Source: an uncultured Collinsella sp.
GTDB lineage: Bacteria; Actinomycetota; Coriobacteriia; Coriobacteriales; Coriobacteriaceae
Reading direction: 5' to 3'
Length of the DNA stretch: 42,163 nucleotides
Assembly: GCA_958403205.1 (NCBI GenBank)
Contig: CATXWM010000018.1
Coordinates: forward strand, 1 to 42,163
The position numbers were made by a program, and so were the translations under genes. A model generated the notes under the pieces. That model saw only the letters and a program-made list of their open reading frames with translations. It had not been told where the DNA came from and made no database searches. Position 1 is the stretch's first letter. The number at the start of each line of letters is the position of its first letter. Below, piece by piece: positions 1-7,230 of this stretch.

Positions 1-95
1 GCAGCAGGGGCTCTCAATGTTTTTATGTCCTGCTCATATCGTCTCTGCCGGCAGTTAAGGAACGTCTCTAAGTGCCGGGTTTTGAGGAGGTTGGC

Positions 96-1007
96 ATGCT
101 CAATGCGATGGCGTGGGCGCTTGCCTGTTTTGGCGTTGTCGTTGCCGATATAGCCCTGAGCGTGGTTCTGTTTTCAGTTCTCGATGCCGTGTCGGTGCTG
201 ACGGGCTATCCGATCGACAATCTCGATATCCAATGGTTCCAGGCTGCCGCGCAGACGGCATCTTTTTTGATGGCGCTGCTATGGTGGCGTTATCTGTGGC
301 CGCGCTCGTTTATGGCGCGCCGGCAAGGCGAACGCCCACTCGGCGGGGGAGCAGGCGCGGCATGGAAGCGCATTGTCTGCGTTGTCGTGATCGGCCTATC
401 CATGCAGGTGGTCATTAGCTACCTATGCGACGGCGTGCTGTCGCTGCTGCCCGAGGTCGCGGCAGACTATAGCGAGCTTGTCGAGGAAACAGGCATGGGC
501 GATACCGGCCTTCTTGCCGTCCTGACCACGGTGCTCGGCGCGCCGTTTTGCGAAGAGCTCCTGGTGCGCGGCATCATCTTTGAGTTCTCACTGCGTGCGT
601 TTAATCCACAGTGTCGTCCGCTCTGGAAGCGCCGGCGCCGCGCGAACGCGCAAGACGGCGCCATGGTGCCCTGGGTGGCCCCAAGCACGTGGGGTATCGC
701 CGCGGCAATCGTGCTGCAGGCGGCCATCTTTGGCTTTATGCATATGAACTGGGTGCAGGGCTGCTATGCGGGCGCTGCCGCCCTCATTTTTGGTTGGGTG
801 CTCGTGACGACCGGAAAGCTCCGCTACACAATCCTGTTGCACTTTGCCTTTAATGCCGGATCGTATCTCATGGGGCTGCTGTGGTTTGTGAGCACACCGT
901 TCGACGTGGCAATTGCGGTCGCTATCGCCGGTGTCATCCTCGTTGAGGCAATGCGCTCGCTGCGCCACGCGTGTGGGATGGACGCAGCGAGCGCACCGCT
1001 GCGCTAG
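96..1007 (+). CDS. CPBP family intramembrane metalloprotease
   Basis: Probable membrane-embedded metalloprotease of the CPBP (Abi/Rce1-like) family, 303 residues with several hydrophobic segments. The family signature is present: a Glu-Glu pair near residues 153-154 followed by Arg158 (CEELLVRG), a first His near 215 in a GFMH context, and a second near 249 in LLHFAFN, where the following Asn is also conserved. These residues are expected to bind the catalytic metal. An upstream in-frame GTG at 72 exists, but GAGGAGG at 84-90 lies five bases before ATG 96, so the ATG is chosen. The gene runs tail-to-tail with the radical SAM gene and their stop codons share the bases CTAG at 1004-1007. CPBP members process CAAX-like, bacteriocin or signalling substrates; the substrate here cannot be told. 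Family assignment is firm. Confidence 0.85.
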   Translation: MLNAMAWALACFGVVVADIALSVVLFSVLDAVSVLTGYPIDNLDIQWFQAAAQTASFLMALLWWRYLWPRSFMARRQGERPLGGGAGAAWKRIVCVVVIGLSMQVVISYLCDGVLSLLPEVAADYSELVEETGMGDTGLLAVLTTVLGAPFCEELLVRGIIFEFSLRAFNPQCRPLWKRRRRANAQDGAMVPWVAPSTWGIAAAIVLQAAIFGFMHMNWVQGCYAGAAALIFGWVLVTTGKLRYTILLHFAFNAGSYLMGLLWFVSTPFDVAIAVAIAGVILVEAMRSLRHACGMDAASAPLR

Positions 1008-3145
1008 TTGCGGCGACCGCCTCCGTTGGCGCCCTGACGCCCCTGTGCCGCGCGATTGCGACCGGCAGTGTTCTGCGCGCGGGACATACCGCCGTGACCC
1101 TTGCTGCCCTTGGGCCCCTTGCCGGCGGCGCCACCGTGGGCCTTGTCGCCTTTCTTGCCGGTGCCATGCCCACCGCCGGCAGACGTCTCGCCCGGGCGTG
1201 GCGGCACGGGGCGAATCAGGCAATGCTTGGTATAGCCGATCAGGTCACGACGCCCGGCCTTCTCTAGCGCCTCGCGCACCAGCTTGTAGTTCTCAGGCTT
1301 GCGATACTGGATGAGCGCGCGCTGCATGGCCTTCTCATGCGGGTCGCGCGCCACGTAGATTGGCTGCATGGTGCGCGGATCTACACCGGTGTAGTACATG
1401 CAGGTCGACATGGTGGACGGGGTGGGGTAGAAGTCCTGCACCTGCTCGGGCATGTAGCCCATGTCGCGCACGGCTTCGGCAAGGTCCACGGCTTCCTTCA
1501 TGGTAGAACCGGGGTGGCTCGAGATCAGATACGGCACCACGTACTGCTTGAGTCCGTATTCGCGATTCAAGCGTTCAAATTTACGGCAGAACGCGTCGTA
1601 GACAGCTCGGCTCGGCTTGCCCATCACGGACAGCACCGCGTCGCTCACGTGCTCGGGCGCTACGCGCAGCTGGCCCGAGACATGGTGTTCCAGCAGCTCG
1701 CGCAAAAACTCGTCCGAGGCATCGGCCATGGTGTAGTCAAAGCGGATGCCGCTGCGCACGAAGACCTTTTTGACGCCCGGCAGCTGGCGCAGGTCGCGCA
1801 ACAGCTGTGTGTAGCCGCTCTCGTCGACCACCATGTTCTTGCATACGCTCGGCCACAGGCAGCGCTTGTTCTTGCACACGCCGTGCTTGAGCTGCTTGTC
1901 GCAGGCGGGGCGGCTAAAGTTGGCCGTCGGTCCACCCACGTCGTTGATGTAGCCCTTAAACTCGGGATCGCGCGTGAGCAGCTCGGCCTCGCGCATGATC
2001 GAGTCGTGGCTGCGCATCTGCAACACGCGGCCCTGGTGGAAGGTGAGGGCGCAAAACGAGCACTCGCCAAAACAGCCGCGGTTGGAGCTAATGGAAAACT
2101 TGATCTCGGCAAAGGCCGGCACGCCGCCCGCCGCGTCGTAGTCGGGATGCCAATCGCGTGCGTAGGGGAGCTCGGCCACCTCGTCCATCTCGTCGGTGGT
2201 GAGTGTTGCCGACGGCGGGTTTTGCACCACGTATACGCTGTTGGGATATGGCTCTACCAAGCGATGGCCGGTGATAGGGTCCATATTTTGCTGCTGCACG
2301 TTAAAGCTGCGGGCGTAGTTGAGCTTGTCGGCGGCAAGGTCGTCCCAGCTGGGCAGCAGGTCGTAGTCGTAGACCTCGTCGAGCGAACCCGTGCGGTAAA
2401 CGGTGCCGTTGATATAGGTGATCTGATCGACGGGCAGCCCCGCGTCGAGCGCGTCGGCGATCTCGACAATCGCGTGCTCGCCCATGCCGTAGATGAGGAT
2501 GTCGGCGCCCGAGTCGAGCAGCACCGAGCGCTTGAGCTTATCCTGCCAGTAGTCGTAGTGGGCCAGGCGGCGCAGGCTCGCCTCGATGCCGCCGATGATG
2601 ATGGGGGCGTCCTTAAACGTCTGGCGGATGAGGTTGCCGTAGACCGTGACGGCACGGTTGGGGCGGTGACCTTCCTCGCCGCCGGGGGTATAGGCGTCGG
2701 TGTGGCGGCGGTGCTTGGTCACCGAATAGTGGTTGACCATGGAGTCCATGTTGCCGGCGCTGACCAAAAAGCCCAGGCGCGGCTCGCCGAGCACAGTGAT
2801 GCTGGCAGGGTCGGTCCAGTCGGGTTGGCAGATGATGCCCACCTTGTAGCCGTGCGCGTCGAGTACGCGGCTGATGATGGCCATGCCAAAGCTGGGATGG
2901 TCCACGTAGGCATCGCCGCAGATGTAGACAAAGTCGCACTGGTCCCAGCCGCGCGCATCCATGTCGGCACGACTGACGGGGAGGAATTTATCGCGGCCCG
3001 GACGCCAGGGGCGGGCGGGCGTCGCTTGGGAATGCTTGGCGCGGGTGACCGTGGCCTGCGCCTTGCCGCCGCGCTTTTGCTGCTGGCCCTGTTTGCCCTG
3101 CTGTCCGCGTTGGCTGTTCTGAGCGTGCTGAGGCTTTTTTGCCAC
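1004..3145 (-). CDS. ygiQ: YgiQ family radical SAM protein
   Basis: Radical SAM enzyme of the YgiQ/UPF0313 group, 713 residues, probably cytosolic, reaction unknown for the family. The cluster-binding CxxxCxxC motif (GCFGECSFCA) lies near residue 360. The N-terminal region resembles a B12-binding-like fold of this family (DAYVDHPSFG), and the conserved block around HYDYWQDKLKRS is present. GTG 3145 is preferred because GGGAGGG sits just upstream; the longer frame back to 3226 has no such site. Both ends carry low-complexity tails: a Gln/Lys/Gly-rich start of about 40 residues and a Gly/Lys/Asn-rich C-terminus of about 60, which suggest nucleic-acid or protein contacts. A candidate promoter with an overlapping perfect dyad lies at 3177-3216. 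Family is sure, function is not. Confidence 0.88.
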   Translation of the reverse strand: MAKKPQHAQNSQRGQQGKQGQQQKRGGKAQATVTRAKHSQATPARPWRPGRDKFLPVSRADMDARGWDQCDFVYICGDAYVDHPSFGMAIISRVLDAHGYKVGIICQPDWTDPASITVLGEPRLGFLVSAGNMDSMVNHYSVTKHRRHTDAYTPGGEEGHRPNRAVTVYGNLIRQTFKDAPIIIGGIEASLRRLAHYDYWQDKLKRSVLLDSGADILIYGMGEHAIVEIADALDAGLPVDQITYINGTVYRTGSLDEVYDYDLLPSWDDLAADKLNYARSFNVQQQNMDPITGHRLVEPYPNSVYVVQNPPSATLTTDEMDEVAELPYARDWHPDYDAAGGVPAFAEIKFSISSNRGCFGECSFCALTFHQGRVLQMRSHDSIMREAELLTRDPEFKGYINDVGGPTANFSRPACDKQLKHGVCKNKRCLWPSVCKNMVVDESGYTQLLRDLRQLPGVKKVFVRSGIRFDYTMADASDEFLRELLEHHVSGQLRVAPEHVSDAVLSVMGKPSRAVYDAFCRKFERLNREYGLKQYVVPYLISSHPGSTMKEAVDLAEAVRDMGYMPEQVQDFYPTPSTMSTCMYYTGVDPRTMQPIYVARDPHEKAMQRALIQYRKPENYKLVREALEKAGRRDLIGYTKHCLIRPVPPRPGETSAGGGHGTGKKGDKAHGGAAGKGPKGSKGHGGMSRAQNTAGRNRAAQGRQGANGGGRRN

Positions 3146-3176
3146 GATCCCTCCCGGTGTCTGTATGCTGCACGTA

Positions 3177-3182
3177 ATTGTA
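3177..3182 (-). promoter_or_regulatory. Candidate -10 element of ygiQ promoter
   Basis: On the minus strand this reads TACAAT preceded by TGGT, a good -10 hexamer. Transcription would start near 3170 and give a leader of about 25 bases to GTG 3145. No convincing -35 is seen; the region where it would lie is occupied by the dyad at 3184-3216, consistent with regulation by a bound protein. Confidence 0.45.
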
Positions 3183-3183
3183 A

Positions 3184-3216
3184 CCAGTCTTTTTGGGGCG
3201 GAGATAAAAAGACTGG
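3184..3216. promoter_or_regulatory. Perfect 11-bp inverted repeat upstream of ygiQ
   Basis: CCAGTCTTTTT at 3184-3194 is the exact reverse complement of AAAAAGACTGG at 3206-3216, with an 11-base spacer. It sits immediately upstream of the ygiQ -10 and between the divergent ygiQ and DUF1275 genes, so it may be a repressor or activator operator for either. A terminator is less likely because neither flank continues into a T-run outside the stem. Confidence 0.5.
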
Positions 3217-3398
3217 GGGAGTACATGGGCTGGTGAGTGAGAGCGTCGCCGCGCCCGCCGTTTGTTTCCAGACTGTGTATCCCTGCGTCGAAGGAGCCGT
3301 CTCGCGCGCACGCTATGTTGTCAATGGGTTACAGTATGAACGGCGGCTATGTTTCCGCCAACGCACGAGAGAGTCGTCAACAAGGAGGATGCACGACG

Positions 3399-4115
3399 AT
3401 GCAGCGTGCCAAACAGATATCGGAGTCTATTGAGCTGGGCATTATCTTGGCGCTCGCCGGTGGCTTTATGGATGTGTATTCGTACATTGGGCGCGACCAT
3501 GTTTTCGCCAACGCGCAGACGGGCAACATCCTGCTCGTGGGTGTAAGCATCTCGGAGGGCAACTGGCAGCTGGCGGGACGCTATTTCTTCCCCGTGGTGT
3601 CGTTTGCCGTGGGCATTATGCTTGCCGACCTGGTTCACGAGCGGTTCGGCAGCGTGATTCACTGGCGCCAGGTGACGGTGTTTTTTGAAGCCGTCATCTT
3701 GCTGGGCGTGAGCTTTATCCCCGGTGGCGGTTACAACCTGCTCGCCAACTGCCTCACTTCGTTTGCCTGCGGTATGCAGGTCGAGAGCTTCCGCAAGATT
3801 CACGGTCACGGTATCGCTACGACCATGTGCATCGGCAACTTGCGCAACGCGCTGCAAAACGTGGACGATTACATCATCACCCACAGGCGCGGCTTTTTGG
3901 AAAACGGCCTGCTGTACTTTGGCGTGATCTTTATCTTTGTGTTTGGCGCCGTGTTGGGCAACTGGTGTATTGAGCGCATGGGCCTGCACGCCATCGTCGT
4001 GGCGAGCTTGCTGCTGTTTGTCGCGTTTGCCATCATGTTCATCGACCGCGAGCGCGACTTGCGCTTACGCTGGAAGGTTGCGGCCGAGGCTTGGAAAGAG
4101 GGCTGCCGAAAGTAA
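3399..4115 (+). CDS. YoaK/DUF1275 family membrane protein
   Basis: Polytopic membrane protein of the YoaK (DUF1275) family, 238 residues, function unknown. The start of the mature frame (ELGIILALAGGFMDVYSYI) followed by ANAQTGNILL is the family hallmark, in which a conserved Asp and the QTGN loop border the first two helices. About six hydrophobic segments can be seen. AAGGAGG at 3382-3388 is well placed for ATG 3399; the open frame begins at 3237, but that extension looks non-coding and has no ribosome site. The C-terminus is basic (DRERDLRLRWK), as expected for a cytoplasmic tail. It stands alone and is followed six bases later by a terminator hairpin. Family call is confident; some relatives are annotated as transporters without proof. 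Confidence 0.85.
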   Translation: MQRAKQISESIELGIILALAGGFMDVYSYIGRDHVFANAQTGNILLVGVSISEGNWQLAGRYFFPVVSFAVGIMLADLVHERFGSVIHWRQVTVFFEAVILLGVSFIPGGGYNLLANCLTSFACGMQVESFRKIHGHGIATTMCIGNLRNALQNVDDYIITHRRGFLENGLLYFGVIFIFVFGAVLGNWCIERMGLHAIVVASLLLFVAFAIMFIDRERDLRLRWKVAAEAWKEGCRK

Positions 4116-4120
4116 CCGAA

Positions 4121-4156
4121 TGCGGCAAAGGGACTGTCCCTTTGACGCAGTTTTTT
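4121..4156 (+). terminator. Rho-independent terminator after DUF1275 gene
   Basis: TGCGGCAAAGGGAC at 4121-4134 pairs with GTCCCTTTGACGCA at 4136-4149 with one mismatch, followed by TTTTTT at 4151-4156. The stem also contains the GGGACTGT core seen in the two longer palindromes at 7147-7215 and 18196-18258, so the terminator may derive from, or belong to, the same repeat family. Confidence 0.8.
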
Positions 4157-4165
4157 CATCTTCTG

Positions 4166-4220
4166 TTGAAACGCTTTAACACTTTTGACGTTCTCACGCA
4201 TTTTTCGTTTCAAAAGCGTT
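4166..4220. promoter_or_regulatory. Overlapping alternative dyads upstream of fucO
   Basis: Two inverted repeats share bases. TTGAAACG (4166-4173) pairs with CGTTTCAA (4206-4213), and AACGCTTT (4170-4177) pairs with AAAGCGTT (4213-4220). Both cannot form fully at once, because the left arms overlap by four bases and the right arms meet at 4213. The block lies 60-110 bases before the fucO start, next to a TTGACG (4185-4190) and a TAGGAT (4220-4225). It could be a pair of operator sites or a leader with two exclusive hairpins. Confidence 0.45.
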
Positions 4221-4279
4221 AGGATGGGACTCATAGCGTGGGGCGTAATGGGTGCCCCGCACACGATGGGAGGCTATCA

Positions 4280-5446
4280 ATGGCTAATCGTTTCGTTCTC
4301 AATACCATCTCTTATCATGGTTCCGGCGCCATCAAGGAGATCCCCGGCGAGCTCCAGCGTCGTGGCTATAAGAAGATCTTCGTCTGCTCCGACCCCGATC
4401 TGGTCAAGTTTGGCGTTACCGCTAAGGTGACTGACGAGCTCGATGCCGCCGGCATCGCTTGGAGCCTCTACTCCGAGATCAAGCCCAACCCCACCATCCA
4501 GAACGTCAAGGACGGCGTCGAGGCCTTCAAGGCCGCCGAGGCTGACGCTATCGTGACCATCGGTGGCGGCTCCTCCATGGACACCGCCAAGGCCATTGGC
4601 ATCATCATCAACAACCCCGAGTTCGCCGATGTCCGCAGCCTCGAGGGCGTTGCTCCCACTAAGAACCACGCCGTGTTCACCATCGCTGTGCCGACGACCG
4701 CCGGTACCGCCGCCGAGGTGACCATCAACTACGTCATCACCGACCCCGAGAAGGTCCGCAAGTTCGTGTGCGTCGACACCAACGACGCCCCCGAGGTCGC
4801 CGTCGTCGACCCCGACATGATGGCTTCCATGCCCGCCGGCCTGACCGCTTCCACTGGTATGGACGCTCTTACCCACGCCATCGAGGGCTACACCACCAAG
4901 GGCGCTTGGGAGCTCTCCGACATGTTCCACTTTGAGGCTATTAAGCTGATCAGCGAGAACCTGCGCGACTCCGTTGCCGAGGCCAAGTCCGGTCAGCCCG
5001 GCTCCGGCCGCGAGGGCATGGCTCTTGGTCAGTATGTCGCCGGCATGGGCTTCTCCAATGTTGGCCTGGGCATCGACCACGCCATGGCTCACACCCTGTC
5101 CGCTCACTACGACACCCCGCACGGCGTCGCTTGCGCCATGCTGCTGCCGATCGCCATGGAGTTCAACAAGCCGGTTTGCGCTGAGCGCCTGGCCAAGGTT
5201 GCCGTCGCCATGGGCGTTGACACCACGGGCATGAGCACCGCCGAGGCCGCCGATGCCGCCATCGCCGCCGTTAAGCAGCTCTCTGCCGACGTGAACATCC
5301 CACACGTCTGCGAGGCCATGAAGGCTGACGAGATCGAGATCCTGGCCAAGGACGCCATGGCTGACGCCTGCTTCCCGGGCAACCCGCGCGAGGCGACGCT
5401 CGACGACGTCATCGAGCTCTTCAAGAAGATCTGCCCGGCTGCCTAA
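4280..5446 (+). CDS. fucO: Lactaldehyde reductase-like iron-dependent alcohol dehydrogenase
   Basis: Group III iron-activated alcohol dehydrogenase, 388 residues, closest to FucO, which reduces L-lactaldehyde to 1,2-propanediol with NADH at the end of fucose and rhamnose fermentation. GGGSSMD (95-101) is the nucleotide-binding motif. Metal ligands are Asp195, His199, His267 and His281, with nearly the same spacing as in FucO (196, 200, 263, 277). Long stretches such as NNPEFADVRSLEG and VPTTAGTAAEVTINYVIT match FucO as I know it. GGGAGG at 4268-4273 sets ATG 4280. Codon use is strongly restricted to frequent codons, suggesting very high expression. It is a single-gene unit with dyads upstream and a strong terminator downstream. 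A broader role as ethanol or 1,3-propanediol dehydrogenase cannot be excluded. Confidence 0.85.
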   Translation: MANRFVLNTISYHGSGAIKEIPGELQRRGYKKIFVCSDPDLVKFGVTAKVTDELDAAGIAWSLYSEIKPNPTIQNVKDGVEAFKAAEADAIVTIGGGSSMDTAKAIGIIINNPEFADVRSLEGVAPTKNHAVFTIAVPTTAGTAAEVTINYVITDPEKVRKFVCVDTNDAPEVAVVDPDMMASMPAGLTASTGMDALTHAIEGYTTKGAWELSDMFHFEAIKLISENLRDSVAEAKSGQPGSGREGMALGQYVAGMGFSNVGLGIDHAMAHTLSAHYDTPHGVACAMLLPIAMEFNKPVCAERLAKVAVAMGVDTTGMSTAEAADAAIAAVKQLSADVNIPHVCEAMKADEIEILAKDAMADACFPGNPREATLDDVIELFKKICPAA

Positions 5447-5499
5447 CCCAGTTTGGTGGTCCTTCGCCCGTAGGCGTATGGTCTTTTGACTTGCTGCTG

Positions 5500-5531
5500 G
5501 CCCCGCCGTGCTGCGCACGGCGGGGCTTTTT
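5500..5531 (+). terminator. Strong rho-independent terminator after fucO
   Basis: GCCCCGCCGTG (5500-5510) pairs perfectly with CACGGCGGGGC (5516-5526) around a five-base loop, followed by TTTTT at 5527-5531. It ends the fucO transcript. Confidence 0.92.
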
Positions 5532-5605
5532 GTGCTGCGTCAATGTCCTGAGACGGGTAAAACCAAAGCATGCTGCCCGCTGCGGATAGGTGGTGCACTT
5601 CCCAG

Positions 5606-5841
5606 CGTGCATTTTTGGGAGTATTCAGCAAGCTCTGAAAAATGCATAACGTTGTGAATGGGCCGTAGTGGCCCGCGGGCGCCCATCGACAGCCCCTGTG
5701 GGCGGGCTATCGATGGACGGAGATGGCTGTCGCCGCGTTTTTGGTTTGCGACGGTCTACAACACTGCTGTAACCGCGTCGTTTTGTCGTTTGTGATGGGG
5801 TCGTTGGGGCCCACGGTGCTGAATACTCCGTTTTTTGCACG
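5606..5841. repeat. Intergenic element bounded by 25-bp inverted arms
   Basis: Within the gene-free stretch 5447-6050, CGTGCA-TTTTTG-GGAGTATTCAGCA (5606-5630) and TGCTGAATACTCC-GTTTTT-TGCACG (5817-5841) are inverted copies: 13 plus 6 flanking bases match exactly and only the central six differ, keeping a T-run on the plus strand in both. Inside lie a CCATCGA/TCGATGG dyad (5683-5689, 5710-5716) and a short GGGCC/GGCCC hairpin. The size (236 bp), arms and lack of an open frame resemble a miniature inverted-repeat element, but no target duplication was identified. A 106-codon minus-strand frame here has no supporting features. Confidence 0.4.
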
Positions 5842-6050
5842 GTCCAAGGTGGGGTACCCTGAGACGAAGCAAAAAGATGTCTCATATTTATGCAGATACT
5901 GATAGGATTTATGCAAGATTCGGGTTGTAAACCGTGCGCGTGCACAAAACCGGTGCGGGGACGTCGGGAGGCGGCTCGGCTCCTAGGGCATTGACCGTGC
6001 AGAACGGTTAAAATCGGGACTCGGTCTTAGTTTTACTTGGAAGGATGCAT
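5842..6050. other. Leader region of M42 peptidase gene
   Basis: Upstream region of the peptidase gene. TTTATGCA occurs twice close together around 5886-5914, possibly a direct-repeat operator. TTAAAAT at 6008-6014 could be a -10; TTGACC at 5991-5996 is only 12 bases before it, too close for a normal -35. No gene is seen. Confidence 0.3.
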
Positions 6051-7094
6051 ATGGCTTCTAATGTTGATGCTTCTCTAGAGGGGACGCTCTCCTATATCGC
6101 GGGACAGCTTAAGACGCTGACTTCTATCGCCTCGCCTACGGGCTATACCCGTGCGGCTACTGATTATCTGATGGAGGCCCTGCGCGATATGGGCTTTGGG
6201 CCCGAGCGTTCTAATAAGGGTAACGTGCTCGTTGAGCTTGGCGGCGAGGGCGAGCCGCTCGTACTGGCGAGCCATGTCGATACCCTAGGCGCCATGGTGC
6301 GTTCCATTAAGGACAATGGCCGCCTGCGCCCCACGACGCTCGGTGGGCATCAGTGGTCTACGGCCGATGGCGAGAACTGCACCGTCTACACGCGCGACGG
6401 CAATGTCTACACGGGCGTGGTTCTTAACACCGAGCCTTCGGCGCACGTGGCCGACGAGCCGGTCAAGACCATCGAGAAGAACATGGAGATCTTGCTCGAC
6501 GAGAACGTCGACAGCAAGGACGATGTGCTTGAGCTGGGCATTCAGACCGGCGACATCATCGCTATGGATCCTCGCACGACGGTGACGGAGAGCGGCTACA
6601 TTAAGAGCCGCTTCCTGGATGATAAGCTATCGGCCGCCATTTTGTTGGGCTTGGCGCGTGCCGTCGCCGCTGGCGAGGTGACGCTTTCGCGTAAGGTTTC
6701 GCTGCTCTTTACCGTGTACGAGGAGGTGGGCCACGGCGGCGCCTTCGTGCCGGCCGACACGCGCGAGATGATCAGCGTTGACATGGGCTGCGTGGGCGAC
6801 GACCTAGGCTGCACCGAGCACATGGTGTCGATCTGCGCCAAGGATTCGGGCGGTCCGTACAACTACGACCTGGTGACGGCGCTGTCCAATATCGCGCGCG
6901 AGCTTGAGCTCGATTACGCTATCGACGTGTATCCGCATTACGGTTCGGACGTCGAAGCCACGCTCTCTGCCGGCTACGACATTCGCCATGGTCTGATCGG
7001 CCCCGGCGTGTATGCGAGCCACAACTACGAGCGTAGCCACATGGACGGCGTGCGCAACACCTTCGAGCTCGTCCGCGCCTACGTACAGCGCTAG
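6051..7094 (+). CDS. M42 family metallopeptidase (glutamyl aminopeptidase-like)
   Basis: Cytosolic co-catalytic zinc aminopeptidase of family M42, 347 residues, trimming peptides from the N-terminus; relatives form large dodecamers. Metal and catalytic residues are visible: His75 and Asp77 (ASHVDT), Asp190/Asp191 (RFLDDK), the Glu224-Glu225 pair (YEEVGHGG), Asp244 (ISVDMG) and His330 (ERSHMDG). The conserved GSDVEA block near 298-303 is also present. ATG 6051 is chosen over ATG 6045 because GGAAGG at 6039-6044 directly abuts the latter but is correctly spaced from the former. The gene is monocistronic and ends before the palindrome at 7147-7215. Family assignment is firm; the exact substrate preference is unknown. 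Confidence 0.9.
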   Translation: MASNVDASLEGTLSYIAGQLKTLTSIASPTGYTRAATDYLMEALRDMGFGPERSNKGNVLVELGGEGEPLVLASHVDTLGAMVRSIKDNGRLRPTTLGGHQWSTADGENCTVYTRDGNVYTGVVLNTEPSAHVADEPVKTIEKNMEILLDENVDSKDDVLELGIQTGDIIAMDPRTTVTESGYIKSRFLDDKLSAAILLGLARAVAAGEVTLSRKVSLLFTVYEEVGHGGAFVPADTREMISVDMGCVGDDLGCTEHMVSICAKDSGGPYNYDLVTALSNIARELELDYAIDVYPHYGSDVEATLSAGYDIRHGLIGPGVYASHNYERSHMDGVRNTFELVRAYVQR

Positions 7095-7146
7095 CGATGC
7101 AGCGGCCTCGGCTGATACGGCAGTACCGACCGAGGCCGTCCTCTCT

Positions 7147-7215
7147 AAGTTGCGGTGAAATAGGGACTGTTTGGCGGTTTTAAACGCTTAAACAGTCCCT
7201 ATTTCACCGCAATTT
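7147..7215. repeat. Long perfect palindrome, copy A
   Basis: A 23-base arm at 7150-7172, beginning TTGCGGTGAAATAGGG, is the exact reverse complement of 7190-7212; three further outer pairs (one a G-T wobble) extend it to 7147-7215. It lies between the convergent M42 peptidase and mnmA genes and may act as a bidirectional terminator. A near-identical palindrome stands at 18196-18258, with one base pair changed on both arms. Confidence 0.85.
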
Positions 7216-7230
7216 ATGAAGGGGATGGGG

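Noticed and set aside
1337..3433. 698-codon plus-strand frame opposite ygiQ
   Set aside because: ygiQ motifs on the minus strand are unmistakable; the antisense product is a Val/His/Ala-rich shadow.
4151..4190. TTGACG at 4185-4190 as the fucO -35
   Set aside because: No -10-like hexamer lies 16-18 bases downstream; the nearest TAGGAT is 29 bases away.
5625..5945. 106-codon minus-strand frame in the gap before the M42 gene
   Set aside because: Pro/Arg/Thr-rich without a domain or ribosome site, and it covers several dyads of the repeat element.
5991..6014. TTGACC plus TAAAAT as the M42 promoter
   Set aside because: The spacer is only 12 bases, too short for a normal sigma-70-type promoter.
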